From positions 124,001 through 188,000 of the forward strand of contig CAJYTY010000022.1 of NCBI GenBank assembly GCA_913777945.1: a DNA stretch of 64,000 nucleotides. Direction: 5' to 3'. Source of the DNA: an uncultured Acinetobacter sp. GTDB lineage: Bacteria > Pseudomonadota > Gammaproteobacteria > Pseudomonadales > Moraxellaceae. Shown in pieces: positions 54,431 through 64,000 of this stretch (its first letter is position 1; each line of letters starts with the position of its first letter). Under the pieces are notes generated by a model that saw only the letters and a list, made by a program, of their open reading frames with translations, was not told the DNA's origin and did no database searches. The position numbers and the translations under genes are program-made.

Positions 54431-54697
54431 GTGATCGATATGGAACTCACACAACACTTACATCGCGTTGAAAATATCAAAGCCATTCATGATTTGCACA
54501 GTGCTGGCGTTTGTCCCAATGTTATTGCGGTGTTCATGACCGCAGAAGGAATTGAAATTACCGCACAAGATGTCACAGCCATTGTGAATACTTACGATGC
54601 TTTGGGCAAAGAAAAAGCACCTTCGCGCAAGGTCAAAGCCCTTATTGCAGCCAAAAAACGTGGCCAACACGACGAATCTTTGCCCTGCCCTGTTTAA
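54431..54697 (+). CDS. Uncharacterised small protein
   Basis: 88 aa ORF with upstream GAGG; followed by a strong terminator. Confidence 0.6.
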   Translation: MIDMELTQHLHRVENIKAIHDLHSAGVCPNVIAVFMTAEGIEITAQDVTAIVNTYDALGKEKAPSRKVKALIAAKKRGQHDESLPCPV

Positions 54698-54710
54698 AAT
54701 TATATAAAGT

Positions 54711-54746
54711 AGAAGGCTCAAAGATTTAACTTTGAGCCTTTTTTAT
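54711..54746 (+). terminator. Terminator
   Basis: aaggctcaaag-attta-actttgagccttttttat. Confidence 0.88.
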
Positions 54747-54797
54747 GTGTTCTATTTATAGAGAGCTTTGATCTGATCATTTGATTTTGAAATCTGG

Positions 54798-56012
54798 ATG
54801 TCGCAATTTGAACAGACGCGATATAATTCAACTCTCGTTCTTTACCTGAGTGTTATTTTGAATATTCTGCAAAAACAACTTGATGAAAGTAGTCAGTGCC
54901 CACTGTGCCAAGCCGCTATGTTTTGGGTTGAGGCAGAAGAGTATGAGCAGGATGTTCAATTTCAAGAATGCAGCCATTGTCAGCATCGTGTATTTCAAGA
55001 TCATAAGCGTGTGTGCCATTGCATAAGCTGTACCGAACAACGCAAAAAAATGATTAAACAAGCTCGTCAGCAAGAGCAGAAAAAAAACCAGATTAAAGAT
55101 GACAAAGTGTTCAATCTTGAAGACTTGAGCTTGATGCATAAACTGTTTTTGTTGGCTTTACTAGATGATCATGTGCATGAAAATATTCCGCACGATGAAT
55201 TTGTACATTGGCATGCCATTAAGTACCACAGCATCAGCCCACATTATCTTTTCAACAATGCATTGTATAAAGAGCTCCTGCATTTGGGTATTTTGGTTAT
55301 TCCTGAGCATCTTGATGAACAACAACAGATTGCTTATTTGAGGGTTCGACTCGATGGCTACTCCGACCCTAGCTTGTTTAGTATCGTACAACAGCTCAGA
55401 CATTGGTTTTATGAAAATCTAAGTATGGGAATTCCTTACAAAACGACAGAAGACGTCAAAAACGTGTTGTTTGAATTGTTGTATCAAGAAATTGTGCAAT
55501 TTATGCAAATGTACTGTCGAACATGGAATATACAAATTGCAGGCAACCGTCATTTCCAGCAATTTTGTTATAAACTTCTTGATGGTTTGGCAGTGGGCCA
55601 GATTTACTATCTGATCCAGACGGCATTAGAGTATTTGTATACCCAAAAAGCGCTTCAGCCACGTAATGAAAGCTTCATCAATACGAATTTACTAAAAAAA
55701 ACGCTAGAACAATATCGAGAGCGTGCCATTACAGAACGATGGGAAACCTCAACTTTACCTCGACCCATGAATTTACCTTTAAGTAAAATGAGTCAGATAT
55801 TTTTGTATCGGTTTTTATCTTATGATGAACGCATCTTTATACAACCGATATGGAAAGCATGGCGCAAGATTGAGCCGCGCCTTAACTTTTTTTCTTTAAA
55901 ACGGTGTATGAATTGTGGTTCAAACGACCTTGAGGTCGATTATGATGCGACAGATTATGTGTCGTTAATTTGCCGAAACTGCAAACATCAAGATCATTAT
56001 TTTACCAAGTAA
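54798..56012 (+). CDS. Uncharacterised protein with N- and C-terminal zinc-ribbon-like Cys clusters
   Basis: CPLCQ...CSHCQ...CHCISC near N-terminus and CMNCGSN...CRNCKHQ at C-terminus. Confidence 0.65.
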   Translation: MSQFEQTRYNSTLVLYLSVILNILQKQLDESSQCPLCQAAMFWVEAEEYEQDVQFQECSHCQHRVFQDHKRVCHCISCTEQRKKMIKQARQQEQKKNQIKDDKVFNLEDLSLMHKLFLLALLDDHVHENIPHDEFVHWHAIKYHSISPHYLFNNALYKELLHLGILVIPEHLDEQQQIAYLRVRLDGYSDPSLFSIVQQLRHWFYENLSMGIPYKTTEDVKNVLFELLYQEIVQFMQMYCRTWNIQIAGNRHFQQFCYKLLDGLAVGQIYYLIQTALEYLYTQKALQPRNESFINTNLLKKTLEQYRERAITERWETSTLPRPMNLPLSKMSQIFLYRFLSYDERIFIQPIWKAWRKIEPRLNFFSLKRCMNCGSNDLEVDYDATDYVSLICRNCKHQDHYFTK

Positions 56013-56036
56013 GCTTTTTCTTTTTAGGGGTCAGCC

Positions 56037-56861
56037 ATGTATAACTCATGCAACATTATTGAACATGTTATTGATACTTGGGAAAAATTACAGGCACAAG
56101 CACCGCTGGTACAATGTATTACCAATAGCGTGGCAGCCAACTATGCGGCAAATGTTTTGCTGGCAGCGGGTGCCTCACCTGCAATGATTGACAATCCATT
56201 TGAGGCTGAGAGTTTTACCCAAATTAGTGGCGCACTTAGCATCAATACTGGTACCCCGACCACAGAGCAGATGCAGTCCATGATGATTTCGGCTCAAACG
56301 GCGCACAAACATCACATTCCTTGGGTGCTCGATCCTGTAGGATACGGGCCAATTCTCAAATGGCGAAGTGACGCTGTCGATGCGCTATTACAGTATCACC
56401 CCTCGGTTATTCGCGGTAATGCCTCTGAAATTAGTGCCCTTGCAGGGCGCCTGACCCAATCTAAAGGTGTAGACAGTACCCTCAAAAGCGATGAAATGTT
56501 TCATCACGCCCAGCACCTTCTAACTAAAACCAGTTGTGTGACGATTTCAGGTGAAACCGATTTTATCTTGTCAAATGCAATGACCTGCATTGTCAAAATT
56601 CAAGGTGGTAGCCATTTACAGCCACGCATCACTGCAACAGGTTGTGCACTTGGTGCTTTAGTCGCAGCATACTGTGCTGTCGCACCTGTTCATTTGGCGG
56701 CAATTACTGCGCATGTGCATTTTGCAATTGCCGGAAAGCTTGCTTTTGATCAAGCACAAACGGTGGGGAGTTTTAATATTATGTTTATGGATTATATCCA
56801 TATGCTCGATGCAAACTTAATTGAACAGTATGCGCGTATTGAGTTAATTTCTGATGATTGA
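56037..56861 (+). CDS. thiM: Hydroxyethylthiazole kinase
   Basis: PLVQCITNSVAANYAANVLLAAGASPAM, WVLDPVGYG, ITATGCALGALVAAY. Confidence 0.93.
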   Translation: MYNSCNIIEHVIDTWEKLQAQAPLVQCITNSVAANYAANVLLAAGASPAMIDNPFEAESFTQISGALSINTGTPTTEQMQSMMISAQTAHKHHIPWVLDPVGYGPILKWRSDAVDALLQYHPSVIRGNASEISALAGRLTQSKGVDSTLKSDEMFHHAQHLLTKTSCVTISGETDFILSNAMTCIVKIQGGSHLQPRITATGCALGALVAAYCAVAPVHLAAITAHVHFAIAGKLAFDQAQTVGSFNIMFMDYIHMLDANLIEQYARIELISDD

Positions 56862-57066
56862 TGTTTTCATACCTTTTACTTAAAGCATTCGTTATGATCT
56901 GGAATCATGCTTTGTAATAATTTTCTAGTTATCAATAGGATTAAAATAAGCGGCGATCAAGATCTTCCGCTTAAATACTCCATGACACTTTATATTAAGC
57001 TGATATAATTAAAATAAAATAAATAATTCCATCTTTAACAATTAAGATATCTAAGCGATTAAATTT

Positions 57067-57849
57067 TTAAAATAAATACCAAGGTTTTTTAGGCATACTT
57101 TCTTTAAATTCAGGGCTTACTTCAATTGGTCCCTGACCTTTTTCACAATCTGTTATTATCCATTCGCTAGGTCGAAAACGCGCATTCGGACCATCAGGCT
57201 CAGGTTTACCAAATTCCTTTATAATGTCATATTCAATCGATGGAATATCGACTACAACCAAATCACCACGTGAACATGTTACTAATGATTGCTGCTTATG
57301 ATGCTTTGAATGATGTTGATTGATTGTTGTACCAGTGTTAGAGCGTCCAACTGGAATCACATATTGATCTTGAGCCAATTCAAGTCGAGGGGGCTCCATT
57401 GCAATGATCCATACTCCAGCAACTTTAACAGGATGTGGAAAACGAATGGCTTTTAGCCCTCTTAAACTGACAGGCAATTGCGGCTCACCGTTGTCAAAAG
57501 CATCATTTCGACTAATTAAGCTACCTTTGGGTACTAAAAGTTCACCATATTGATAATCTTGCGATAAAATAAAATGACTACGCTGCTCCTTATAATAACT
57601 TTTAAGTTCAAATTCATACTCAATCGATGTAAAAAAATAAAATACGCAGACTGCACATATATCACATATAAGTGTAATAACTGAGAGATAGATAATTTTC
57701 TTAGAGAAAAATTGAACAGAAAGTTTTTTATGCTTAAGCCAAAAAATCACTGCTTTTGCAAATAATATTAGTGTCAATACACCACCAATCAATGGTATAA
57801 AAACAAATAAAATGATAAATAAAAGTGAGATTGGGCCTATTGGTATCAT
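57067..57849 (-). CDS. Uncharacterised membrane protein
   Basis: 260 aa; N-terminal TM segments plus soluble C-terminal part. Confidence 0.6.
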   Translation of the reverse strand: MIPIGPISLLFIILFVFIPLIGGVLTLILFAKAVIFWLKHKKLSVQFFSKKIIYLSVITLICDICAVCVFYFFTSIEYEFELKSYYKEQRSHFILSQDYQYGELLVPKGSLISRNDAFDNGEPQLPVSLRGLKAIRFPHPVKVAGVWIIAMEPPRLELAQDQYVIPVGRSNTGTTINQHHSKHHKQQSLVTCSRGDLVVVDIPSIEYDIIKEFGKPEPDGPNARFRPSEWIITDCEKGQGPIEVSPEFKESMPKKPWYLF

Positions 57850-57952
57850 GATTATTCTAAATTTAAATCCGTACGATTATTTTATTAAAAATAAGCTATT
57901 TATTTCTATAAAATCATAAATAGCTCATCACAAATATCAAAAATTCTTTATT

Positions 57953-58321
57953 TTATTGATTCGTGATCACTGTCTTAAAATACTGCTGACGAGGCATTTC
58001 GACAATTTCAACACAGCTTTGGATCGGTTTTTTCTGATTCATCAAACTCTGATTGCTAGTTACTGCCTGTAATACCTTTTCACCAATCTCGGTCTTTTGT
58101 TGTTCGGTACGCCCAGAGAGCAAATAAACTTTGACATGCACATAGGCCTGATTATGATCTCCCTCTCCAATCAAAAAGATATCATCTTTTCGGGCGCGGG
58201 ATTTAATATCTATCGCATCGCAATAGCCTGTCTCGATGATGCTGATATTGATTTGAGACAGCAGTTGCTTCGGATCGAAATATTCAATATTGGCCGAATA
58301 ATCCACAATAATATGGGGCAT
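57953..58321 (-). CDS. 5-carboxymethyl-2-hydroxymuconate isomerase-like tautomerase
   Basis: MPHIIVDYSANIEY..., FLIGEGDHNQAYVHVKVYLLSGRTEQQKTEIGEKVL. Confidence 0.85.
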   Translation of the reverse strand: MPHIIVDYSANIEYFDPKQLLSQINISIIETGYCDAIDIKSRARKDDIFLIGEGDHNQAYVHVKVYLLSGRTEQQKTEIGEKVLQAVTSNQSLMNQKKPIQSCVEIVEMPRQQYFKTVITNQ

Positions 58322-58334
58322 GCGGTTTGACTTC

Positions 58335-60047
58335 CTATTCTATAAATAACAGTGCAAGACGTACCTGATCATAGCCCATTCTCGGGCTAGTAAGATCCAC
58401 AATCGGTTTGAGTTTGATTGAACCATCGTCATTAAAATTTTCTGGCCGTTTGCTTTTTTGCACACGTTTAAACAATTTACGTACTTGCTCGACTACCTCA
58501 TCACCCGGGTGGGCCACCGAAATATCCAGTCCTTGCTCACGGTGTAAACGCGCCAGATGATTAATAATGGTGGCCGGTGTGAGCCCTCGCTCTTGAGCGA
58601 TATCTTGAATGTCGTACCCGCCCTCAAATAGCTCACGAGTTTCATCTAAGGTCGCAGAGCCATAATTTTGCTTTTCACCTTTGGCTAGTTTTTTCTCGTT
58701 ACGGGCAATTTCGGTTTCATTGAGCGTACCACCACAATGTCGAATAAACGCTTTGTGCTTATCGGTTAAATCAATTTCTGCAAAATGATCTTCTGCCTCT
58801 TGAGACAACTCCTGAAAACGCTTGTCTGCTTTAAGCGCAAGGGTATCAAGCTCCAAAGCTTGCTCATTAAAACCAAGTAAACGCAAACCCGTTAATGACT
58901 TCAGCCGAGATAAAGCCACATAACCCTGACCTTTTTCAAACGTATGAGTTAGATTAATTTCTGCGGCTTCTAAAGTCATACCTTGGCTTTTATGAATGGT
59001 AATCGCCCAAGCCAAACGCAATGGAATTTGCTGGAAACTTGCAATCACCTTCCCGGCTTCGTTTTCGATCGACCATGTTTCAGGCTCTACCAGCAACGTG
59101 GTTCCATCTGTCATTTTGACTTTGGGCAGTAAGCCAAATTCGTCGTCTTCTTCAAATCCGATCACTTCGCCTAAACTGCCATTGATATATCCCATATCGA
59201 AGTTGTTTTTTACAAACATCACTTTGGCATGTTTTTTAAGCGTAAGCTCTTCAGGCGCGCGTACCGACGATTTTAATGTTTCAAGTAATTTTTCATTGCC
59301 ATCTAATGTAGCATTGAACTGATGGCCATCATTTTCAATTTCATTCAAATGCTGAAAATTGATCGCGTCTACATCCATATTGTGGGTGTAAAGCCGTGTA
59401 AACGTATCCCCAATATCATGCTGACGCGATGCCAATAAGGCTTGCTTATGATTTGACTGTATATTTTGCGCTCGAATGGCATTTAAAATCTGATTTAAAA
59501 TTTCATCGTCCTGACGGTGTTGCTCTGTCAAATAACAAACTCGAAATTTTGCCTCAACCCACGCATCCGACATAAAGCAAAATTTATCGCGGTTGCGTTC
59601 ATCATTTTTACCAACAGGTGGCAACTGAAAAAAATCACCGGCCACAATGACTTGTATACCGCCAAATGCTTCGTCGCTTTCTTTGAAGTATTTCAGTACC
59701 TGATTTACCAGATTAAGCTGTTTGGCATGTAACATTGAAATTTCATCAATAATCAGCACTTGTGCGTTTTCAAGGTGTTCTTTTAAATACTTGCGCTCTT
59801 TCATACGTTTCAGATCATCATCGGATAGATGATCCTTAATGCCAATACCTGCCCAAGTATGGATGGTCATGCCATTCATATGCGTCGCCGCAATACCTGT
59901 TGAGGCTGTAATGGCAACGGGCACCTTACGCGCCTTTAAATACTGAATGTACTGATTAAGTGTATAGGTTTTACCTGCACCGGCCGAGCCCGTTAGGAAT
60001 ACATTTTCTCCGGCTTTTAATAACTTCAGTGCAGTTTCTTGCTTCAT
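58335..60047 (-). CDS. Pif1/RecD-like SF1 helicase with C-terminal HTH-like region
   Basis: ORF track 58335..60095; Walker A LTGSAGAGKTYTL, Walker B VLIIDEISML, AWAITIHKSQGMTLEAAEI. Confidence 0.85.
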   Translation of the reverse strand: MKQETALKLLKAGENVFLTGSAGAGKTYTLNQYIQYLKARKVPVAITASTGIAATHMNGMTIHTWAGIGIKDHLSDDDLKRMKERKYLKEHLENAQVLIIDEISMLHAKQLNLVNQVLKYFKESDEAFGGIQVIVAGDFFQLPPVGKNDERNRDKFCFMSDAWVEAKFRVCYLTEQHRQDDEILNQILNAIRAQNIQSNHKQALLASRQHDIGDTFTRLYTHNMDVDAINFQHLNEIENDGHQFNATLDGNEKLLETLKSSVRAPEELTLKKHAKVMFVKNNFDMGYINGSLGEVIGFEEDDEFGLLPKVKMTDGTTLLVEPETWSIENEAGKVIASFQQIPLRLAWAITIHKSQGMTLEAAEINLTHTFEKGQGYVALSRLKSLTGLRLLGFNEQALELDTLALKADKRFQELSQEAEDHFAEIDLTDKHKAFIRHCGGTLNETEIARNEKKLAKGEKQNYGSATLDETRELFEGGYDIQDIAQERGLTPATIINHLARLHREQGLDISVAHPGDEVVEQVRKLFKRVQKSKRPENFNDDGSIKLKPIVDLTSPRMGYDQVRLALLFIE

Positions 60048-60274
60048 AATCCAACGACTTCTAACAACGAGCACATAGCTTAACGACTTTGACATAAAAG
60101 TAAAATGCTAAAGCTCAATCGATTAAAATATCACTTAAAATACAAAATCTTAATTCAAAAAATCTTGGTAGGTGTTTGGTAGGTACACATTATTTGACGC
60201 TCAGATAATACTAGTGACATGGTGAAGGACACCTAGATAACAAGACATAAACAGATTGAATAAGGAATATCTCA

Positions 60275-61447
60275 ATGGCGTTTAAACAAATTGCAGATCA
60301 AACCAACGGTTTTTTCATCCCGAGCGTCTCACTTTTTGGTCCAGGATGTGCCAAAGAAATTGGAAATAAAGCAATTGATTTAGGAGCAAAAAAAGCTCTA
60401 ATTGTGACCGATGAAGGCCTCTTTAAATTTGGTGTGGCCGACACAATTGCAGAATATCTACATAGCGCCGGTGTAAAAAGTCATATTTTTTCAGGTGCAG
60501 AACCTAATCCGACCGACATCAATGTTCATCGTGGTGTAGAGGCCTATACTCACAATGACTGTGATTTTATTGTGTCTTTAGGAGGCGGTTCATCACATGA
60601 CTGTGCTAAAGGCATTGGACTGGTGACTGCCGGCGGTGGTCACATCCGTGACTATGAAGGAATTGATAAAAGCAAGGTCCCAATGACGCCGCTGATTTCA
60701 GTCAATACTACAGCAGGCACCGCTTCTGAAATGACACGCTTTTGTATCATCACCAATACAGATACGCACGTAAAAATGGCAATTGTCGATTGGCGCTGCA
60801 CACCATTGATTGCCATAGACGACCCTAAACTTATGATTGCAAAACCGACAGGCTTGACCGCTGCCACAGGGATGGATGCCTTGACACATGCGGTTGAAGC
60901 TTATGTATCGACAGCAGCCAACCCCATTACCGATGCCTGTGCAGAAAAAGCTATTAGCATGATCAGTCAATGGCTCAGACCCGCAGTAGCTAACGGTGAA
61001 GATATCGAGGCGCGCGATGCCATGAGCTATGCTCAGTATCTGGCAGGAATGGCATTTAACAACGCCTCATTGGGTTATGTACATGCCATGGCACATCAAT
61101 TAGGTGGTTTTTATAATCTGCCGCACGGCGTATGTAACGCCATCTTATTGCCCCATGTTTGTGAATTCAACCTAATTGCGTGCCCTGAACGTTATGCCCG
61201 AATTGCAGAACTGATGGGTGTAAATACTCAAGGCTTGAGTACCACTGCCGCGGCATATGCAGCGATTAATGCGATACGTGAGTTGTCTTCTTCAATTGGT
61301 ATACCATCTGGTTTAACAGAATTGGGCGTTAAACCAGAAGATTTGGCAGTTATGGCAGAAAATGCACAAAATGATGCCTGTATGCTTACCAATCCACGTA
61401 AAGCAACGCATGCACAAGTGGTCGAGATGTTTAAAGCAGCATTGTAA
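60275..61447 (+). CDS. Iron-containing alcohol dehydrogenase
   Basis: FIVSLGGGSSHDCAKGI, NTTAGTASEMTRF, GMDALTHAVEAYVS, HAMAHQLGGFYNLPHGVCNA. Confidence 0.93.
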   Translation: MAFKQIADQTNGFFIPSVSLFGPGCAKEIGNKAIDLGAKKALIVTDEGLFKFGVADTIAEYLHSAGVKSHIFSGAEPNPTDINVHRGVEAYTHNDCDFIVSLGGGSSHDCAKGIGLVTAGGGHIRDYEGIDKSKVPMTPLISVNTTAGTASEMTRFCIITNTDTHVKMAIVDWRCTPLIAIDDPKLMIAKPTGLTAATGMDALTHAVEAYVSTAANPITDACAEKAISMISQWLRPAVANGEDIEARDAMSYAQYLAGMAFNNASLGYVHAMAHQLGGFYNLPHGVCNAILLPHVCEFNLIACPERYARIAELMGVNTQGLSTTAAAYAAINAIRELSSSIGIPSGLTELGVKPEDLAVMAENAQNDACMLTNPRKATHAQVVEMFKAAL

Positions 61448-61510
61448 CTGGCTTAAACAGTAAAAATCCTCTTCTGAGTAGGTTTTCTCCAACCAACTTA
61501 CTCGGATTTT

Positions 61511-61545
61511 GGGAATATCTCCATCATGGATATTCCCTTTTTTTA
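61511..61545 (+). terminator. Terminator of the alcohol dehydrogenase gene
   Basis: gggaatatc-tccatcat-ggatattccctttttttatt. Confidence 0.8.
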
Positions 61546-61620
61546 TTCACATGTCGTAATTGACAAAGTTTAAATTTCAGATAACGATGAACACATTATG
61601 ATTCAATAGAAAAAACAAGA

Positions 61621-62577
61621 ATGTCAGATTACAGCGCCGATCTCTTAGGTGAAGGCTATGAACAGCAAATCCTGAATTTTCCGGATGATTATGAAGGTCG
61701 AGTGGTCGCCACACTGGTAAGAAAAAAAGCCAATCATACTACTGATAAGGCTGTGCTATATATTCATGGCTATATTGACTATTTTTTTCAAAAAGAAATG
61801 GCCGAGCAATTTAATCTACATGGTTATGATTTTTACGCCCTTGATTTACGCAAATATGGCCGCTCTAAACTCCCCCATCAAACATTTTTTAATGTGCACG
61901 ATTTACGCGAATACGATGCCGAAATTAGTCGGGCACTTGAGCTAATCGAGCAAGAATCTCATCATCAAGTGTTGCTTGCAGGTCACTCTACTGGCGGGCT
62001 GATTGCCACTTTGTATGCTGCACATTATCGTCAGAATTCACTGATTAAAGCACTCTGGGTAAACAGTCCATTTTATGAGTTCAATTTGAGTCTTGCCGAA
62101 AAGAAACTGGGAATTCCGCTGTTGAGTCAGGTTGGTCGAGTATTGCCGCGTCAACCTTTTCCGAGCAAACTCAACCGATGGTACGTTACCAGTTTGCATC
62201 AAAGCCTAAAAGGCGAATGGGATTTTGATCTGAACTGGAAGCCAGTATCTGCACCGACCGTTTTACTTAGTTTTGTACATGCTATACATAGTGCCCAAAA
62301 AGAAATTCACAAAGGTGTGTATATTGATATTCCTATACTGGTGATGCATTCACATCAAACTAAAAATCCGAAACGCTGGCATAAGAGCGTCACACAAAGT
62401 GATGTGATTTTAAATGTAAAAGACATTCGCAAATACGCCAAAAAAATCAAGGGCGATGTGACAATCCAGAGCATCCAAAACGGTGTGCATGATCTGGTCT
62501 TATCAGCGCCCGCTGTACGCGAAGCTGTCTATCAAAAGTTATTTCAATGGCTTAACAGCAAAATCAGTTCATACTGA
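61621..62577 (+). CDS. Alpha/beta hydrolase (monoglyceride lipase-like)
   Basis: AVLYIHGYIDYFF, LLAGHSTGGLIATLYA. Confidence 0.85.
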   Translation: MSDYSADLLGEGYEQQILNFPDDYEGRVVATLVRKKANHTTDKAVLYIHGYIDYFFQKEMAEQFNLHGYDFYALDLRKYGRSKLPHQTFFNVHDLREYDAEISRALELIEQESHHQVLLAGHSTGGLIATLYAAHYRQNSLIKALWVNSPFYEFNLSLAEKKLGIPLLSQVGRVLPRQPFPSKLNRWYVTSLHQSLKGEWDFDLNWKPVSAPTVLLSFVHAIHSAQKEIHKGVYIDIPILVMHSHQTKNPKRWHKSVTQSDVILNVKDIRKYAKKIKGDVTIQSIQNGVHDLVLSAPAVREAVYQKLFQWLNSKISSY

Positions 62578-62579
62578 CC

Positions 62580-63761
62580 TTATCCTTCATAATATTTGAC
62601 CAATAATTGGTGTGCCGGATGATCCAGTGGAAGCAGCTCGGTTAATCGTTGTACAGCATCTATGGCTTCTGGAAAGCGTGCTAGATGCTTGAGCAACATA
62701 TCAGGCTCTTTTGCTTTGTAAATTGCATCACTCAGACGTGATTCAAGACAGTCACGCCATGTACAAATAAACGGACTCTCCGAGCGGGATAACAGCACAC
62801 CTGTATACAGTTGTAAGGCCATAGCGACATAACCTGCATTGAGCGCATCTTCTGCCTGTAAAAAATCTGCCTCTACATGTGCCAGTAAGCGATAAGGTCT
62901 CGATCCGAGCAAGCCACCCAAAATATCACGCAACTGAGACATTTCAGCTTTGAGCGTTCCTACACTGACCTTGCGCTCACCATAAAGTGCATGATGCAGT
63001 TTTTCCAGATTCAGCCCTTGTGGACATAAAGTTAAAATAGTTAAAATTTCAACTTGTCGTGGCGTTAATACGAGCGCTTTGCCGTTAAATAATATCTGCG
63101 GTGTAGAAAAAGCACGAATAAATAAGTGCTGTCGCTGATGCTCGATAAGCGCATTTTGAATGATGGCAGCACAACGCTCTGCCGCCAACATGCCTAAAGC
63201 ATTGTGATTTTTCCAAGTGGCAGATAAATCGACAACACCCACGGGTTGTTGTGTATAAGGATCTAAAATTGGCGCAGCGTAACACACCCAATCATGCACA
63301 GAAGACATGTAATGTTCATTGGAAAAAACACAACTCGACTGCCGGGTTTTAAGTGACAAAGCCAAAGCATTCGTCCCTACAAGCTCTTCTTTCCACTGAC
63401 CACCAGCAACAAAATGGACCTTCTCAGCAGCGCTTCGCATTTGCGCACTTGGCGCTGCCCATAAAATCGTGCTGCCTATATCTGCCACCGCAATCACCAT
63501 CGATGATTGCTCCGCGACGTGTTTAAGATCATGTTGACACGCTTGAATCGCCACATCTAAGACACTGGGATTTTTGTTTGAGGCAGGTTTGAGCAAAGGT
63601 GCAGCTAAGCGCTCTTTAGGAATATCGGCAGATGCAGATCGCTGCCAAGAGCTCGCAATACTTTGTTCAATTTTTTCAGCATGTTGCGGCGTCAATACAC
63701 TTTGATTTCTCAGTTTATCAATGGTATGCCGCTGGTGTAGTAAATCCTGTTTTGTAAACAT
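62580..63761 (-). CDS. GAF-domain transcriptional regulator (AcoR N-terminus-like) without an evident sigma54 AAA+ domain
   Basis: SIASSWQRSA, GAF region TNALALSLKTRQSSCVFSNEHYMSSVHDWVCYAAPILDP; C-terminal winged-HTH-like LTPRQVEILTIL. Confidence 0.75.
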   Translation of the reverse strand: MFTKQDLLHQRHTIDKLRNQSVLTPQHAEKIEQSIASSWQRSASADIPKERLAAPLLKPASNKNPSVLDVAIQACQHDLKHVAEQSSMVIAVADIGSTILWAAPSAQMRSAAEKVHFVAGGQWKEELVGTNALALSLKTRQSSCVFSNEHYMSSVHDWVCYAAPILDPYTQQPVGVVDLSATWKNHNALGMLAAERCAAIIQNALIEHQRQHLFIRAFSTPQILFNGKALVLTPRQVEILTILTLCPQGLNLEKLHHALYGERKVSVGTLKAEMSQLRDILGGLLGSRPYRLLAHVEADFLQAEDALNAGYVAMALQLYTGVLLSRSESPFICTWRDCLESRLSDAIYKAKEPDMLLKHLARFPEAIDAVQRLTELLPLDHPAHQLLVKYYEG

Positions 63762-63907
63762 TTGTCGTTCCCTTGCAAATTCTCATTATTTCCAACCTTT
63801 CTCCAACCTTATTTCTTCTATGCTAATTAAATAATGTACAAAAGTACCTTATACCAAAGCTGCAGATGCTTCAATCATAGATGAATAATAAGCAAAGGAA
63901 TACTGAT

Positions 63908-64000
63908 ATGCGATACATCGACCCAAATCAACCCGGTTCAAAAGTTCAATTTAAAGCACAATATGAAAATTTTATTGGGGGTCAGTGGGTACCTCCTGTT
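63908..64000 (+). CDS. Aldehyde dehydrogenase, partial (runs off right edge)
   Basis: ATG at 63908: MRYIDPNQPGSKVQFKAQYENFIGGQWVPPV, a typical ALDH N-terminus. Confidence 0.8.
   Translation, partial: MRYIDPNQPGSKVQFKAQYENFIGGQWVPPV

Noticed and set aside
55980-56037. TPP riboswitch upstream of thiM
   Set aside because: The gap is too short and lacks the CUGAGA/thi-box signature.

Overview
The window looks like Acinetobacter-type gammaproteobacterial chromosome: AT-rich, with aceI, fruBKA, a dadA gene behind a glycine riboswitch, and the pyrG-kdsA-eno-ftsB-ispD housekeeping block. I found no rRNA, tRNA, IS element, prophage or CRISPR array. The main accessory feature is the first ~10.5 kb. 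It is a minus-strand operon encoding three TerY-like vWA proteins, a TerD protein, a PP2C phosphatase, a Ser/Thr kinase, an ATP-grasp enzyme, a phosphoribosyltransferase-like protein, a HAD hydrolase and a StiP-like protein truncated by the window edge. This is the Ter-associated stress/defence architecture predicted earlier by comparative genomics; to my knowledge its biochemistry is largely untested. Other notable items are: (i) a structured leader candidate, possible leader peptide and Shine-Dalgarno-sequestering hairpin ahead of a beta-barrel/mgtA/mgtC-like operon; (ii) a tandem glycine riboswitch directly ahead of a DadA-like gene; (iii) a large palindrome between divergent TetR and MFS efflux genes; (iv) a thiolase with a Lys/Ser/Thr/Ala-rich N-terminal extension; (v) several uncharacterised or unusual-domain proteins. 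Assignments come from reading the translations and sequence motifs; no database search was run.
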